A DNA stretch of 64,000 nt from Leptotrichia sp. HSP-536 (GCF_041199985.1 NZ_CP165647.1:434001-498000); one strand, 5' to 3'. Counted from the first letter of the stretch, positions 43,731-56,899 are shown. The notes: generated from the sequence alone by a model not told the origin. Numbers and translations are program-made.

Positions 43731-43775
43731 ATTTTCTTTATTTTTTAAAGTTTTCTGTATAGTTGTCAAACATTT
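43711..43775. repeat. Inverted IS ends around the right direct-repeat copy
   Basis: AAATGTTTGACAACTATACA (43711-43730, right end of the IS) is perfectly inverted at 43756-43775. The 25-bp direct repeat lies between. The second arm looks like a solo left end of a further element copy that was otherwise lost. Confidence 0.75.
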
Positions 43776-43853
43776 GAAAAAATTTCACGGCAAACGCATG
43801 AATATTCTAAAGCATTTCTTTGTATTTAACCAATTTTTTTTATACTGACATTT

Positions 43854-44262
43854 CTATATATCAAAAAATAATTTTAAACATCTTCTTACATCTAGCGATA
43901 TAATATATCTTCTTATTCTTCTGCTAAACTTCTTTCTGAATGGCAGCTCTTCCAGTATCGATAATCGCTAATTTCCTTAGAATATTTAAGTTTCTATCCA
44001 CATTTTTGTTTAATGTCTTATTTGCAATGTTACATCTAATATCCAATGATAACTTTATATTGCCCAATGTCCTCTTACCGTTCTTACAAATTCTTCCACT
44101 CCCCCTGCTATATTAGTTATGTAATACCTTTTCTGTTTTCCTGCCGTACATTCCTTTTTCCTTTAATTTTTTTCTGAACCCCTTGTTAGTAAAGCAATCT
44201 TCTATTTCATTCCCTTTTCCTTCAACCGTCACTTGTGAATAACAAATCCCATCTTCATTTTT
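43854..44262 (-). pseudogene. ISAs1-family transposase C-terminal remnant
   Basis: In broken frames the minus strand encodes YYITNIAGGVEEFVRTVRGH followed by WAI, SYHWILDVT, RNLNILRKLAI and SRRIRRYIISLDVRRCLKL. These match the C-terminal R-GHW-IEN-LHW-LDV and NLAILRK pattern of ISAs1 transposases. Stops and shifts make it non-functional, and the 5' part is missing. Confidence 0.7.
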
Positions 44263-44298
44263 TGTGTTATAATCAATTTAAAATTATAAGGAGGAATT

Positions 44299-44607
44299 AT
44301 GGAAAATAAAAGTTATTTTGACGGTGGGCTGCTTAGTTACATTGGGTGGATTATTTTAGGCTCTCTTATAACATCTTGTACGTTTGGGATTTGTTATCCA
44401 TGGGCATTGTGCATGATTTATGCTTGGAAAATAAATCATACTGTTGTTGAGGGCAGAAGATTAAAATTTAATGGCAGTGCAGTAGGTTTGTTTGGTAATT
44501 GGATAAAATGGTTATTGCTAATAGTAGTAACATTAGGAATATACGGATTTTGGGTACATATTAAATTAGAACAGTGGAAAGTAAAAAACACAACTTTTTT
44601 AAATTAA
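44299..44607 (+). CDS. DUF898 (YjgN-like) small membrane protein
   Basis: A 102-residue protein with two to three hydrophobic segments. The pattern resembles DUF898 domains: YAWKINHTVVEGRRLKFNG, AVGLFGNWIKWLLLIVVTLG, IYGFWVHIKLEQWKVKNT. Full YjgN proteins are about four times longer, so this is a single-unit version. SD AAGGAGG and a terminator make it a stand-alone gene. Function unknown. Confidence 0.75.
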   Translation: MENKSYFDGGLLSYIGWIILGSLITSCTFGICYPWALCMIYAWKINHTVVEGRRLKFNGSAVGLFGNWIKWLLLIVVTLGIYGFWVHIKLEQWKVKNTTFLN

Positions 44608-44618
44608 TTTATTAACTC

Positions 44619-44648
44619 AAGGCTGATTGTTTCAGTCTTTTTTTGTTA
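44619..44648 (+). terminator. Terminator after the DUF898 gene
   Basis: AAGGCTGA and TTCAGTCTT arms with a four-base loop (TTGT) are followed by TTTTTT. Confidence 0.85.
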
Positions 44649-44935
44649 ATTTTATACTAAACCCCATTAGAAAACAGAAACTTTGTTAAGGAAACTTTAT
44701 TTTATTAAGAAAGTTTTGCGTCGAGAGGAAGTAATTCGTAGAACTTTCGTCACTATTAAGTAATAATCAATTAAAGATATTAAAATACCTGTTATTGCGA
44801 AAAGAGATGTTGTCTGATCTTACTCCTTAAAATAAACTTAATATGTGAAAATAACCAAAATAAAAATCCAGATAAATATTTAAAAGACAAATTTAATATA
44901 TATTGTTAAAAAAATAACAAAATTTTTCCAAAAGG
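44649..44935. other. Intergenic region before the ECF operon
   Basis: About 290 bases, AT-rich, with no ORF. I looked for a vitamin riboswitch, given the ECF transporter downstream, and recognised none. Confidence 0.4.
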
Positions 44936-44964
44936 TTGAAATATTGGCAAATATGTTTTAAAAT
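44936..44964 (+). promoter_or_regulatory. Promoter of the ECF transporter operon
   Basis: TTGAAA (44936-44941), 17 bases, TAAAAT (44959-44964), 32 bases before the first start codon. Confidence 0.65.
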
Positions 44965-44996
44965 ATACGTAAATAAAATTTTAAGGAGGCAGAAAA

Positions 44997-45590
44997 ATGA
45001 AAAGTTTAAAAGAGGATTTTTCTTTAATGTCAAGTTTGTTGATACCAGTAGCGGTAGCTATTAATTTTACAGGATTTGGGATTGCAAAATTATTGCAAGT
45101 GCCAATATTTCTAGATTCGATTGGGACAGTATTTATTAGCCTTATAGCAGGGCCTTGGGTGGGAGCAGTAACAGCTGTTATTACAAGTCTGATTACTGGA
45201 AGTTTTTCTCCTGAATATTTTGCATTTATGCCAGTGGCTATAATTATGGCACTTGGTATGGGATTTTTGGCAAGATTTAAAATGAAGAATATTGTAATAA
45301 AAACATTTGTATGTGCATTTTGTCTTGTATTTATTGCAATAGTTGTATCTGCACCAATAATAGTTCTAGTTTATGGTGGAAATACAGGAAATTCTACATT
45401 TGGAATAACTACATTTTTCTTAGCTACAGGTCAGAATATATGGACAGCTGTTTTTAGTACAAATTTTATTACAGAAACAACTGATAAAATAATAACGGCA
45501 ATAGTTGCAATGGCAATAATTAAAGCTATGTCTCCAAGATATTTAGTAAAATTTAAATATGGGGAAAATTATATTAAGGAAGATAAATAA
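44997..45590 (+). CDS. ECF transporter S component (substrate-binding)
   Basis: A 197-residue hydrophobic protein of about six helices with the S-component style N-terminus: LLIPVAVAINFTGFGIAKLL, FLDSIGTVFISLIAGPWVGA, then alternating helices. The substrate (vitamin, metal or other micronutrient) cannot be read from the sequence. SD AAGGAGG. It is four bases before ecfT, so it is a dedicated-module transporter. Likely acts in the cytoplasmic membrane with the three proteins downstream. Confidence 0.82.
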   Translation: MKSLKEDFSLMSSLLIPVAVAINFTGFGIAKLLQVPIFLDSIGTVFISLIAGPWVGAVTAVITSLITGSFSPEYFAFMPVAIIMALGMGFLARFKMKNIVIKTFVCAFCLVFIAIVVSAPIIVLVYGGNTGNSTFGITTFFLATGQNIWTAVFSTNFITETTDKIITAIVAMAIIKAMSPRYLVKFKYGENYIKEDK

Positions 45591-45593
45591 ATT

Positions 45594-46349
45594 ATGAAAA
45601 AAGATTTTTTTAAACAGCTTTATCCATTAACAAAATTATTTTTATCTTTAACGCTGATACTATCAGCATTTATTGTTCCAAGCTATATTTACGGCTATTC
45701 AATGATAATAATCTGCGGAATTATTGTTTCTCTTGAAAATAAGTCAAAAGTTTACTGCAAAAGAATATTTTTTAGCTTATTTTGGCTTTTTACAGCGATA
45801 TTCATTATTCAAAGTATTTTTCTGCCATCAGGTGAAGTATGGATGAAATTTGGATTTATTTCGATTTACAAGGAAGGCGTTATGAAAGCCGTAAATTTGA
45901 CTTCTAAACTGACAGCTGTTGTTTCCGCTTTGACAATGCTGACTTTAATAACTCCTGTCAAGACTTTTACGCTTGCACTTGAAAAAAAAGGATTAAATCC
46001 AAAAGCTGCATTTATTTTGATGCTTACTTTGCAAATGATACCTGAAATGAAAAAACAGGCAAATGTCATTATGGATTCACAAAAGGCAAGAGGAGTTGAA
46101 ACTGAAGGAAATGTCTTTGTCAGGGCAAAAGCGCTTATTCCTGTTTTTATTCCGCTTGTACTTTCTTCAATTGCTAATACTGAGGAACGGGCAATTATGC
46201 TTGAAGCACGTGGATTTTCGATTGGAGAAAAGAGAACGATATTATATGATATAGAAGAAACAAAAAATGATAAAATAATGAAAATTTTATTGATTATTTT
46301 TATGATTTTATGTATTGCATGGAGGATTTTATGGGTTATTTTAAACTAG
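45594..46349 (+). CDS. ecfT: ECF transporter transmembrane component EcfT
   Basis: The 251-residue scaffold joins the S component to the two ATPases. It has several N-terminal membrane segments and the two Ala-Arg-Gly coupling motifs (SQKARGVETEG and MLEARGFSIGEK) that contact the ATPases. The final helix overlaps the start of the next gene by 19 bases. Confidence 0.9.
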   Translation: MKKDFFKQLYPLTKLFLSLTLILSAFIVPSYIYGYSMIIICGIIVSLENKSKVYCKRIFFSLFWLFTAIFIIQSIFLPSGEVWMKFGFISIYKEGVMKAVNLTSKLTAVVSALTMLTLITPVKTFTLALEKKGLNPKAAFILMLTLQMIPEMKKQANVIMDSQKARGVETEGNVFVRAKALIPVFIPLVLSSIANTEERAIMLEARGFSIGEKRTILYDIEETKNDKIMKILLIIFMILCIAWRILWVILN

Positions 46350-47170
46350 AAAATGTGAGTTACCAATATCCGCTGGAAAACAGGAAAGTTCTAAAAAATA
46401 TTAATCTTGATATAAAAAAAGGAGAATTTTGGGCGGTAATCGGGAAAAATGGGAGCGGGAAAACTACACTTTGCAGTATTTTAAGACGTTTTGTGCCTGA
46501 TTTTTACAAAGGGGAACTGACTGGAAAAATAACGCTGGAAGGGAAGGAACTGAGAGAATATTCTCAAAAGGAAATCGTGCAGAAAATTGGTTTTGTTTTC
46601 CAAAATCCATTTACACAAATTAGTGGCGTCAAAGATACTGTTTTTGAAGAAATAGCCTATGGACTCGAAAATCTGGGGTTGGAGCGGGAAGTGATAATTT
46701 CTGAAGTGGAAAAAATATTAAAACTGCTTGAAATTGAAAAATTACGTGATAGAAATCCCTATGATTTATCAGGTGGACAAAAGCAAAGAGTGGCACTCGC
46801 CTCAATTATCGCAATGAATCCTGATATTCTAGTTATTGACGAGCCAACTTCACAGCTTGATCCAAAAGGAACGGAAGATATTTTTAAAATTATAAATTTA
46901 ATGGCAAACGAAGGAAAAACAATAATTTTGGTTGAGCATAAACTTGAACTTATTGCGGAATATGCCCAAAATATTCTTGTCCTTGATGAAGGAGAGATAA
47001 TTTTGAGCGGAAAAGCTGAGGAAGTTTTAAATAATAAAATTTTGCTGGAAAAGGAAATTGGGATGACACAGTATTCTATACTTGCCTATGAACTTGAAAA
47101 ATCAGGAAAAGTTGAGCTTGAAGAAATTCCTATAACCAAGGAAAAGACAGTGGAATTATTGAAAAAATAA
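46331..47170 (+). CDS. ecfA: ECF transporter ATPase, canonical subunit
   Basis: ABC ATPase of 279 residues. Walker A GKNGSGKTTL, Q-loop FQNPFTQISG, a complete signature LSGGQKQRVALAS, Walker B ILVIDEPTSQLD, and H-switch VEHKLEL are present. ATG 46331 has GGAGG five bases upstream; the frame is open from 46310. Translation start lies inside the ecfT end. Confidence 0.92.
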   Translation: MGYFKLENVSYQYPLENRKVLKNINLDIKKGEFWAVIGKNGSGKTTLCSILRRFVPDFYKGELTGKITLEGKELREYSQKEIVQKIGFVFQNPFTQISGVKDTVFEEIAYGLENLGLEREVIISEVEKILKLLEIEKLRDRNPYDLSGGQKQRVALASIIAMNPDILVIDEPTSQLDPKGTEDIFKIINLMANEGKTIILVEHKLELIAEYAQNILVLDEGEIILSGKAEEVLNNKILLEKEIGMTQYSILAYELEKSGKVELEEIPITKEKTVELLKK

Positions 47171-47231
47171 AGTAATAAAAAATAAAAATTGTTAAGTAAA
47201 TCTTAAAAATATTTATTAAAAAGGAAAAATT

Positions 47232-47795
47232 ATGAAACCAAAAGATTTAAAAAATAGAATTGTTCTTGTAAAAGGCGATATTACCGAATATCCTGCCGAT
47301 GTGATTGTCAATGCCGCAAATTCTTCCTTGCTTGGAGGCAGTGGCGTTGATGGTGCAATTCATAGAAAAGGCGGAAAAGAAATAACAGAAGATTGTATGA
47401 AAATACGTGCTTCTCAAGGGAAATGCAATGTTGGGGAAGTTGTTATTACAAGAGCAGGAAATATGCCATTTAAAAATGTAATTCATACAGTTGGGCCTGT
47501 CTGGCAGTCAGGAAAAAATAATGAAGTAAAATTATTTGCAGAAAAACTATTAAAAAAAGCCTATATTTCAAGTTTAGAATTGGCTGAAAAAAATAAACTG
47601 AAAAATATTTCCTTTCCAAATATCTCGACAGGAGTGTACAGATTTCCAAAAGATTTAGCTGCAAAAACGGCTATTAACGCTGTGATAGAATATTTGGAGA
47701 AAAATGATTTTATAGAAAAAGTAAATTTTGTATGTTTTGAAAATGAAAATTTTGAGATTTATCAAAAATTACTGGAAGAGAGAGGGATTTTATAA
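47232..47795 (+). CDS. Macro-domain protein (O-acetyl-ADP-ribose deacetylase, YmdB/MacroD type)
   Basis: The 187-residue single macro domain has VKGDITEYPADVIVNAANSS, LGGSGVDGAIHRKGG (ribose/phosphate loops with the MacroD-type Gly-Val-Asp), NVIHTVGPVW and ISFPNISTGVYRFP. Such enzymes remove acetyl or ADP-ribose groups linked to ADP-ribose. It sits between the two ATPases of the ECF operon; no direct link to transport is visible. Confidence 0.9.
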   Translation: MKPKDLKNRIVLVKGDITEYPADVIVNAANSSLLGGSGVDGAIHRKGGKEITEDCMKIRASQGKCNVGEVVITRAGNMPFKNVIHTVGPVWQSGKNNEVKLFAEKLLKKAYISSLELAEKNKLKNISFPNISTGVYRFPKDLAAKTAINAVIEYLEKNDFIEKVNFVCFENENFEIYQKLLEERGIL

Positions 47796-47853
47796 AATAA
47801 AAATGAATATTTAAAGATAATTGTTTAATAAAATTTTTAAAGGAGAGACAATT

Positions 47854-48657
47854 ATGAGTTTTATTACTGTCAAAAATTTGAGTTTTAAATATCCAAGCGG
47901 AACTGAAAATGTGCTTAATGATGTTTCTCTTGAAGTTAAAAAAGGAGAAAAAGTTGCGATTATCGGGCAAAATGGTGCTGGGAAAACAACGATGGTAAAA
48001 ATGTTGAATGGATTGTTAAAGCCCGTAAGCGGAGATGTTGTTGTAGATGACTGGAATACAAAGAAATATACCGTTGCCAAAATGAGCCGAAAAGTCGGAT
48101 ATGTCTTTCAAAATCCAATGGATCAGATATTTCATAACAATGTTTACGATGAAATAGCCTTTGGAGCAAAAAAATTAAAATATTCTCCTAATGAAACAAA
48201 AACAATGGTGGAAAACGCTATAAAATTAACAGAACTTGAAAAATATCAAAAGGAAAATCCATACAATTTACCGTATTCCTTGAGAAAATTTGTTACAATA
48301 GCTGCAGTAATAGCAATGGGATCAGACGTTATTGTAATGGATGAACCGACAGCAGGGCAGGATTTCAGAGGAATGAGAGTTTTGCATAATTTGATTGACG
48401 AACTTCAAAAGCAAGGGAAAACGATTATAACAATAACTCATGATATGGAATTTGTAGTAAAAAATTTTGATAGGGTAATCGTAATGACAAATGGAAAAGT
48501 TATCGCTGATGGAGATAAACGTGATATTTTCTGGCAATTTGACACTTTGGAGAAAAGCATGGTAAAACAGCCTTATATTAGTGATTTGGCTAAGGAAATG
48601 AAAATAGGTGGAAAAGTTTTGTCTGTGGGAGAATTTGTGGAAAATTATAAGAAATAA
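47854..48657 (+). CDS. ECF transporter ATPase with degenerate signature motif
   Basis: Second ABC ATPase, 267 residues. Walker A GQNGAGKTTMV, Q-loop FQNPMDQIFHN, Walker B VIVMDEPTAGQD and H-switch TITHDMEF are normal. The LSGGQ signature is replaced by LPYSLRKFVTI. Only one of the two composite ATP sites of the heterodimer would therefore be canonical. ATG 47854 has GGAGAG upstream. The stop overlaps the next start (TAATG). Confidence 0.9.
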   Translation: MSFITVKNLSFKYPSGTENVLNDVSLEVKKGEKVAIIGQNGAGKTTMVKMLNGLLKPVSGDVVVDDWNTKKYTVAKMSRKVGYVFQNPMDQIFHNNVYDEIAFGAKKLKYSPNETKTMVENAIKLTELEKYQKENPYNLPYSLRKFVTIAAVIAMGSDVIVMDEPTAGQDFRGMRVLHNLIDELQKQGKTIITITHDMEFVVKNFDRVIVMTNGKVIADGDKRDIFWQFDTLEKSMVKQPYISDLAKEMKIGGKVLSVGEFVENYKK

Positions 48658-49289
48658 TGAATTTTTTTAAAAAATTTAGAATGGAAAAAGAATTGATGAA
48701 GTTAAAAAATGAAGATTTAATTTTTAGATTTGCAACTGAAAATGATGCAAAAGAAATTTTAGAAATTTATAGACCTTATATCGAAAATACGACTATTACT
48801 TTTGAATATGAAGTCCCTTCTGTAAAGGAATTTAAAGAAAGAATCAGAAAAATTCTGGAGGAATATCCTTACATTGTTTGCGAATATGATAAAAAAATTA
48901 TTGGCTATGCTTATGCACACAGAGTTTGGAGCAGAGCTGCATATCAATGGGATGCGGAATTGTCTGTTTATACTAATGAAAATTATTCTGGAAATGGAAT
49001 CGGAAAAAAATTATATAAAATGCTAATGGAAATATTGAAATTACAAAATGTCGTAAATGTTTACGGCTGTGTAACTTATCCAAATGAAAATAGCGATAAA
49101 CTGCACGAATACTTCGGTTTTAATAAAGTTGGAATTTTTAAAAATGCTGGATATAAATTTGGAAAATGGATAGGAGTCACTTGGTTTGAGAAGGCAATTT
49201 TAGAACATTGTGAAAATCCAAAGCCATTAAAAAAAATATTAGATGTTGATAAAAATAAAATAAAATATATTTTTAAGATTGTTTGCTAA
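48657..49289 (+). CDS. GNAT N-acetyltransferase, phosphinothricin acetyltransferase-like
   Basis: A 210-residue product. The GNAT core has FRFATENDAKEILEIYRPYI, TITFEYEVPSVKEF, the acetyl-CoA loop NYSGNGIGKKLYKML and the PAT-like YPNENSDKLHEYFGF and VTWFEKAI. Homologues acetylate L-phosphinothricin, methionine sulfone/sulfoximine or other amino acids; the real substrate is unknown. Its start overlaps the ATPase stop and has no good SD, so it probably depends on translational coupling. Confidence 0.85.
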   Translation: MNFFKKFRMEKELMKLKNEDLIFRFATENDAKEILEIYRPYIENTTITFEYEVPSVKEFKERIRKILEEYPYIVCEYDKKIIGYAYAHRVWSRAAYQWDAELSVYTNENYSGNGIGKKLYKMLMEILKLQNVVNVYGCVTYPNENSDKLHEYFGFNKVGIFKNAGYKFGKWIGVTWFEKAILEHCENPKPLKKILDVDKNKIKYIFKIVC

Positions 49290-49294
49290 ATAAC

Positions 49295-49323
49295 TTGAAA
49301 ATCAAGTTAAAGAGTGGTATAAT
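49295..49323 (+). promoter_or_regulatory. Promoter of pgk
   Basis: TTGAAA (49295-49300), 17 bases, TATAAT (49318-49323), 50 bases before the pgk start. Confidence 0.8.
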
Positions 49324-49373
49324 TCAAGTAGGAAGAAAAGATTTTATAAATAAATTTAGGAGGATATAACGGA

Positions 49374-50576
49374 ATGGCTAAAAAAACGTTAAAAGATTTA
49401 GATGTAAAAGGTAAAAAAGTATTAGTAAGAGTTGACTTCAATGTACCGATAAAAGATGGAGTTATTACAAATGATAATAGAATTACAGCAGCACTTCCAA
49501 CTTTAAAATATATTTTAGAAAATGGTGGAAAAGTAATTGCATTTTCTCACTTAGGAAAAGTAAAAGAAGAAGCTGATAAAGCATCAAAAACTTTAGCACC
49601 AGTTGCAAAAAGATTAGAAGAACTTTTAGGAAAACCTGTTAAATTTATTCCTGAAACAAGAGGAGCAGAATTAGAAGCAGCAGTTGCCGAATTAAAAGAC
49701 GGAGAAATCTTAATGTTTGAAAACACTAGATTTGAAGACTTAGACGGTAAAAAAGAATCTAAAAACAATCCTGAATTAGGAAAATACTGGGCATCACTTG
49801 GAGACGTTTTTGTAAATGACGCATTCGGAACTGCACATAGAACACATGCTTCAAATGTAGGAATCGCTTCAAACATTAAAGATTCTGCAGTTGGATTCCT
49901 AGTAGAAAAAGAAATCGAATTTATCGGCGGAGCAGTTGACAATCCTGAAAGACCATTGGTTGCTATTTTAGGTGGAGCAAAAGTTTCTGATAAAATCGGT
50001 GTAATCGAAAACTTATTAGATAAAGCTGACAAAGTAATCATCGGTGGTGGAATGATGTTCACTTTCTTAAAAGCTGAAGGTAAAAATACTGGAAAATCTT
50101 TATTAGAAGAAGACAAAATTGAATTAGCAGCTTCATTAATTGCTAAAGCAAAAGATAAAGGTGTAGAATTAATCTTACCTGTAGACACAGTAGTAGCAAA
50201 GGAATTTAGCAACGATGTAGAATTCAAGACAGTTTCAGTAGATGCTATTGAAGATGACGTAATGGGATTAGATATAGGAGCAGAATCTGTTGCGTTATTT
50301 GAAAAAGCATTAGAAGGTGCGAAAACAGTAGTATGGAATGGACCAATGGGTGTATTTGAAATGTCTAACTATGCTAACGGAACAATCGGTGTATGTAAAG
50401 CAATCGCAGAATTATCTGGAGCTAAAACAATTATCGGTGGTGGAGATTCAGCAGCAGCAGCTATTCAATTAGGATTTGCTGACAAATTCTCACACATCTC
50501 AACTGGAGGAGGAGCATCACTTGAGTACTTGGAAGGAAAGGTATTGCCAGGAGTAGATGCTATCTCAGAAAAATAG
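49374..50576 (+). CDS. pgk: Phosphoglycerate kinase
   Basis: Glycolytic ATP-producing enzyme, 400 residues. VLVRVDFNVPIKDG, the HLGK substrate site, NDAFGTAHRTHAS, ILGGAKVSDKIGVIENLL and the nucleotide-binding VVWNGPMGVFE and GGGDSAAA are intact. It stands alone, not joined to gap or tpi here. SD AGGAGG. Codon use is biased to a few preferred codons, as in highly expressed genes. Confidence 0.98.
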   Translation: MAKKTLKDLDVKGKKVLVRVDFNVPIKDGVITNDNRITAALPTLKYILENGGKVIAFSHLGKVKEEADKASKTLAPVAKRLEELLGKPVKFIPETRGAELEAAVAELKDGEILMFENTRFEDLDGKKESKNNPELGKYWASLGDVFVNDAFGTAHRTHASNVGIASNIKDSAVGFLVEKEIEFIGGAVDNPERPLVAILGGAKVSDKIGVIENLLDKADKVIIGGGMMFTFLKAEGKNTGKSLLEEDKIELAASLIAKAKDKGVELILPVDTVVAKEFSNDVEFKTVSVDAIEDDVMGLDIGAESVALFEKALEGAKTVVWNGPMGVFEMSNYANGTIGVCKAIAELSGAKTIIGGGDSAAAAIQLGFADKFSHISTGGGASLEYLEGKVLPGVDAISEK

Positions 50577-50635
50577 CCTATTAAATAACTAATTTATTTT
50601 AGTTAACTAAAAATAATTTTTTCATTTTAATCACG

Positions 50636-50678
50636 AAAATGGCTGTCTCGAAATTAATTTTTTGAGATAGTCATTTTT
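50636..50678 (+). terminator. Terminator of pgk
   Basis: AAATGGCTGTCTC pairs with GAGATAGTCATTT (wobbles included) and is followed by TTTAT. Confidence 0.88.
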
Positions 50679-50749
50679 ATAGTGTAAAAAAGTTAAAATG
50701 AGAAAATCTATTGCCAAACTAAAAATAATACTAACTCCCATTTAAACAA

Positions 50750-51258
50750 CAGAATAAATCCATTCAGGAAGAGTTATGCTTTTTACCGGTTCATCTGTAA
50801 GTAAATTTATAGTGTCGCATAGCCTGCCAACTAGAGCATTTAATGTACTGAATATTTTATTGCCGAACCCCCATCTGCCTTATTTGTTCGATGGGGTTCA
50901 TTTCTGGTGCATACGGCGGTATATGTGTCATTATGATGTTTCCTGAAATTTCTAAATTCTTTGACTTGTGCCATGCTGCTCCATCACAGGCTAGAACCAC
51001 AAGGTCTTCATCATATCTTTTAGATAGTTCCTTTAAAAAGACGCTCATATTATTAGTATTGCAGCTTGGCATAACTAATTCAAACGTCATATTTTTATGG
51101 TTTCCGCCTTTTGGCTTGTTCATCAGCCCCTGTATTCCCTGATTTGCAGATATGCTTGTCCGTTTGCTCACAACTTTTTCGTGGACATCTAAAATTTCAG
51201 CTATTTCCTTATTCTTTTTGCCTAAGCCTCTTAATTCTGCTGCATGCAGCCGTATATC
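50750..51258 (-). pseudogene. IS630-family transposase remnant
   Basis: On the minus strand LHAAELRGLGKKNKEIAEIL (helix-turn-helix) runs directly into SISANQGIQGLMNKPKGG, then LVVLACDGAAWHKS (second Asp) and PPYAPEMNPIEQI (Glu). It then shifts frame into KIFSTLNALVGRLCDTINLL and EPVKSITLPEWI. The part between helix-turn-helix and catalytic domain is deleted, so it is inactive. It is a different IS630 type from the remnant at 16195. Confidence 0.8.
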
Positions 51259-51292
51259 TTCACTTTAGCTGTATGTCGACTTTTTAATTCTG

Positions 51293-51720
51293 TCAGTTTG
51301 CTAAGTTTGAAGTTATTGACTTGAAATTCTTTTTCCCAAGTTTTCTGAATAGCTTTTTCAGAGCATTGTTAACGTTCCCAGATTTAGTTAATTTGAGCTT
51401 CCTGTCAACCAGGAAACTATGGAGACTTTGAGTTTTTTCTTTTCTTGCCTTTGGCGGTATCAATTTCAAAATGTCCCTTCTTTTCACAGTTGTTAATATA
51501 TTTGAGAGAATGGAAGGATTTTTACTGCGTATTTTTAGAATAAACGTAGAGACTTTCCTGCATTTCTATAAGCCGAATCTGTTCCTTATTATAAGGACTT
51601 AAATGATTGTGGCAGCATTTCTTTAAAATAGTATTATTGCAAGAATAATTTTTTCTAATTTGGCAAGAGATGTCGTTATATCGTTTTTGCTACATTTTTT
51701 AATATATTTTAGGTGTTGGG
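51293..51720 (-). other. Decayed ORF of unknown family upstream of the rRNA operon
   Basis: The minus strand has a 64-codon frame (KRRDILKLIPPKARKEKTQS, LFRKLGKKNFKSI) preceded by stop-broken sequence that starts SLAKLEKIILAI. The beginning, about 80 bases near 51650-51725, resembles the start of the ORF at 58369-58614 on the other side of the rRNA operon. Family not recognised; a mobile-element relic is possible. Confidence 0.4.
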
Positions 51721-51774
51721 CTTAGCTATAAATACATTCCCAGAAAAAAACTTGAAAAAAATGAAAAAAAGTAG

Positions 51775-51803
51775 TTGACAAATAAATTTAATTATGATAA
51801 CAT
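51775..51803 (+). promoter_or_regulatory. rRNA operon promoter
   Basis: TTGACA (51775-51780), 17 bases, TAACAT (51798-51803), about 155 bases before the 16S gene. Confidence 0.75.
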
Positions 51804-51894
51804 ATATCTTGTCGATACAAAAAGGTATCAAAGGACAATGATATAAGAATAGAAGAAGCAATAAGTGTAAAAGATAAATATTAATGTCAAGAAC

Positions 51895-51913
51895 TCTTAT
51901 CTGTAAGATAAGA
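51895..51913 (+). other. Hairpin in the rRNA leader
   Basis: TCTTATC and GATAAGA form a 7-bp stem with loop TGTAA in the transcribed leader. It may take part in leader folding or processing; no clear boxA was seen. Confidence 0.5.
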
Positions 51914-51957
51914 TTCTCGTCAAGACAAAAGGTGAAATTAAATATATGAAAATATAT

Positions 51958-53466
<1,509 letters not shown>

Positions 53467-53502
53467 AAGGAGTAACAAACACTGCTTCTTCTTATGTCTT
53501 TT

Positions 53503-53578
53503 GGGCGTGTAGCTCAGGTGGTTAGAGACTGTGCTGATAACGCAGGGGTCGCTGGTTCGAGTCCAGCCATGCCCACCA
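53503..53578 (+). tRNA. tRNA-Ile (anticodon GAT)
   Basis: Acceptor GGGCGTG with CATGCCC, anticodon loop CTGATAA, T-loop GGTTCGAGTCC, encoded CCA. Standard 16S-23S spacer tRNA. Confidence 0.97.
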
Positions 53579-53594
53579 TATTGATTAAAGTCTT

Positions 53595-53670
53595 GGGGAT
53601 ATAGCTCAGTTGGGAGAGCGCTGCCCTTGCAAGGCAGAGGTCAGCGGTTCGAACCCGCTTATCTCCACCA
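53595..53670 (+). tRNA. tRNA-Ala (anticodon TGC)
   Basis: Acceptor GGGGATA with TATCTCC, anticodon loop CTTGCAA, T-loop GGTTCGAACCC, encoded CCA. Second spacer tRNA. Confidence 0.97.
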
Positions 53671-53740
53671 ATTATATTTAGGACAATGGGAAATGAATAG
53701 TAGGTAAAAGATTACAATAAACTGGAGTAAAAGTTATTCT

Positions 53741-56635
<2,895 letters not shown>

Positions 56636-56691
56636 TCTTTTACTGCTACTATTTATTTCTCGTTGTCTTAACTAGACAGTTTGATTCTTGA

Positions 56692-56807
56692 AGTTCGGTG
56701 ATGTTAGCAGCAGGGATACACCCGGTTACATTTCGAACCCGGCAGTTAAGTCTGCTTGCGCCTAAAATACTTGGATTTGTCCCGGGAAAATAGGTAGTTG
56801 CCAAACT
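56692..56807 (+). rRNA. 5S ribosomal RNA
   Basis: About 116 nt with the conserved loop region CGAACCCGGCAGTTAAG and GGTAGT near the 3' end. Terminal arms AGTTCGG and CCAAACT pair. Confidence 0.93.
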
Positions 56808-56822
56808 TTTTTTCTTTTGCGT

Positions 56823-56899
56823 GTCTCCGTAGCTCAGCCGGTTAGAGCATCTGACTGTTAATCAGAGGGCCGTTGGTTCGAGTCCAACCGGGGACGCCA
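56823..56899 (+). tRNA. tRNA-Asn (anticodon GTT)
   Basis: Acceptor GTCTCCG with CGGGGAC, anticodon loop CTGTTAA, T-loop GGTTCGAGTCC, encoded CCA. A run of T residues directly after it may end the rRNA transcript. Confidence 0.97.

Noticed and set aside
43711..43775. Perfect long hairpin considered as a terminator or CRISPR-like repeat
   Set aside because: The arms match the terminal sequence of the adjacent IS and the loop equals its flanking direct repeat; there is no array periodicity.
44649..44996. Possible vitamin riboswitch before the ECF operon
   Set aside because: No conserved cobalamin, TPP, FMN or related core sequence could be recognised.
49547..50227. 226-codon minus-strand ORF over pgk
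   Set aside because: Long only because pgk uses few codons; it is the complement of a clear, complete pgk gene.
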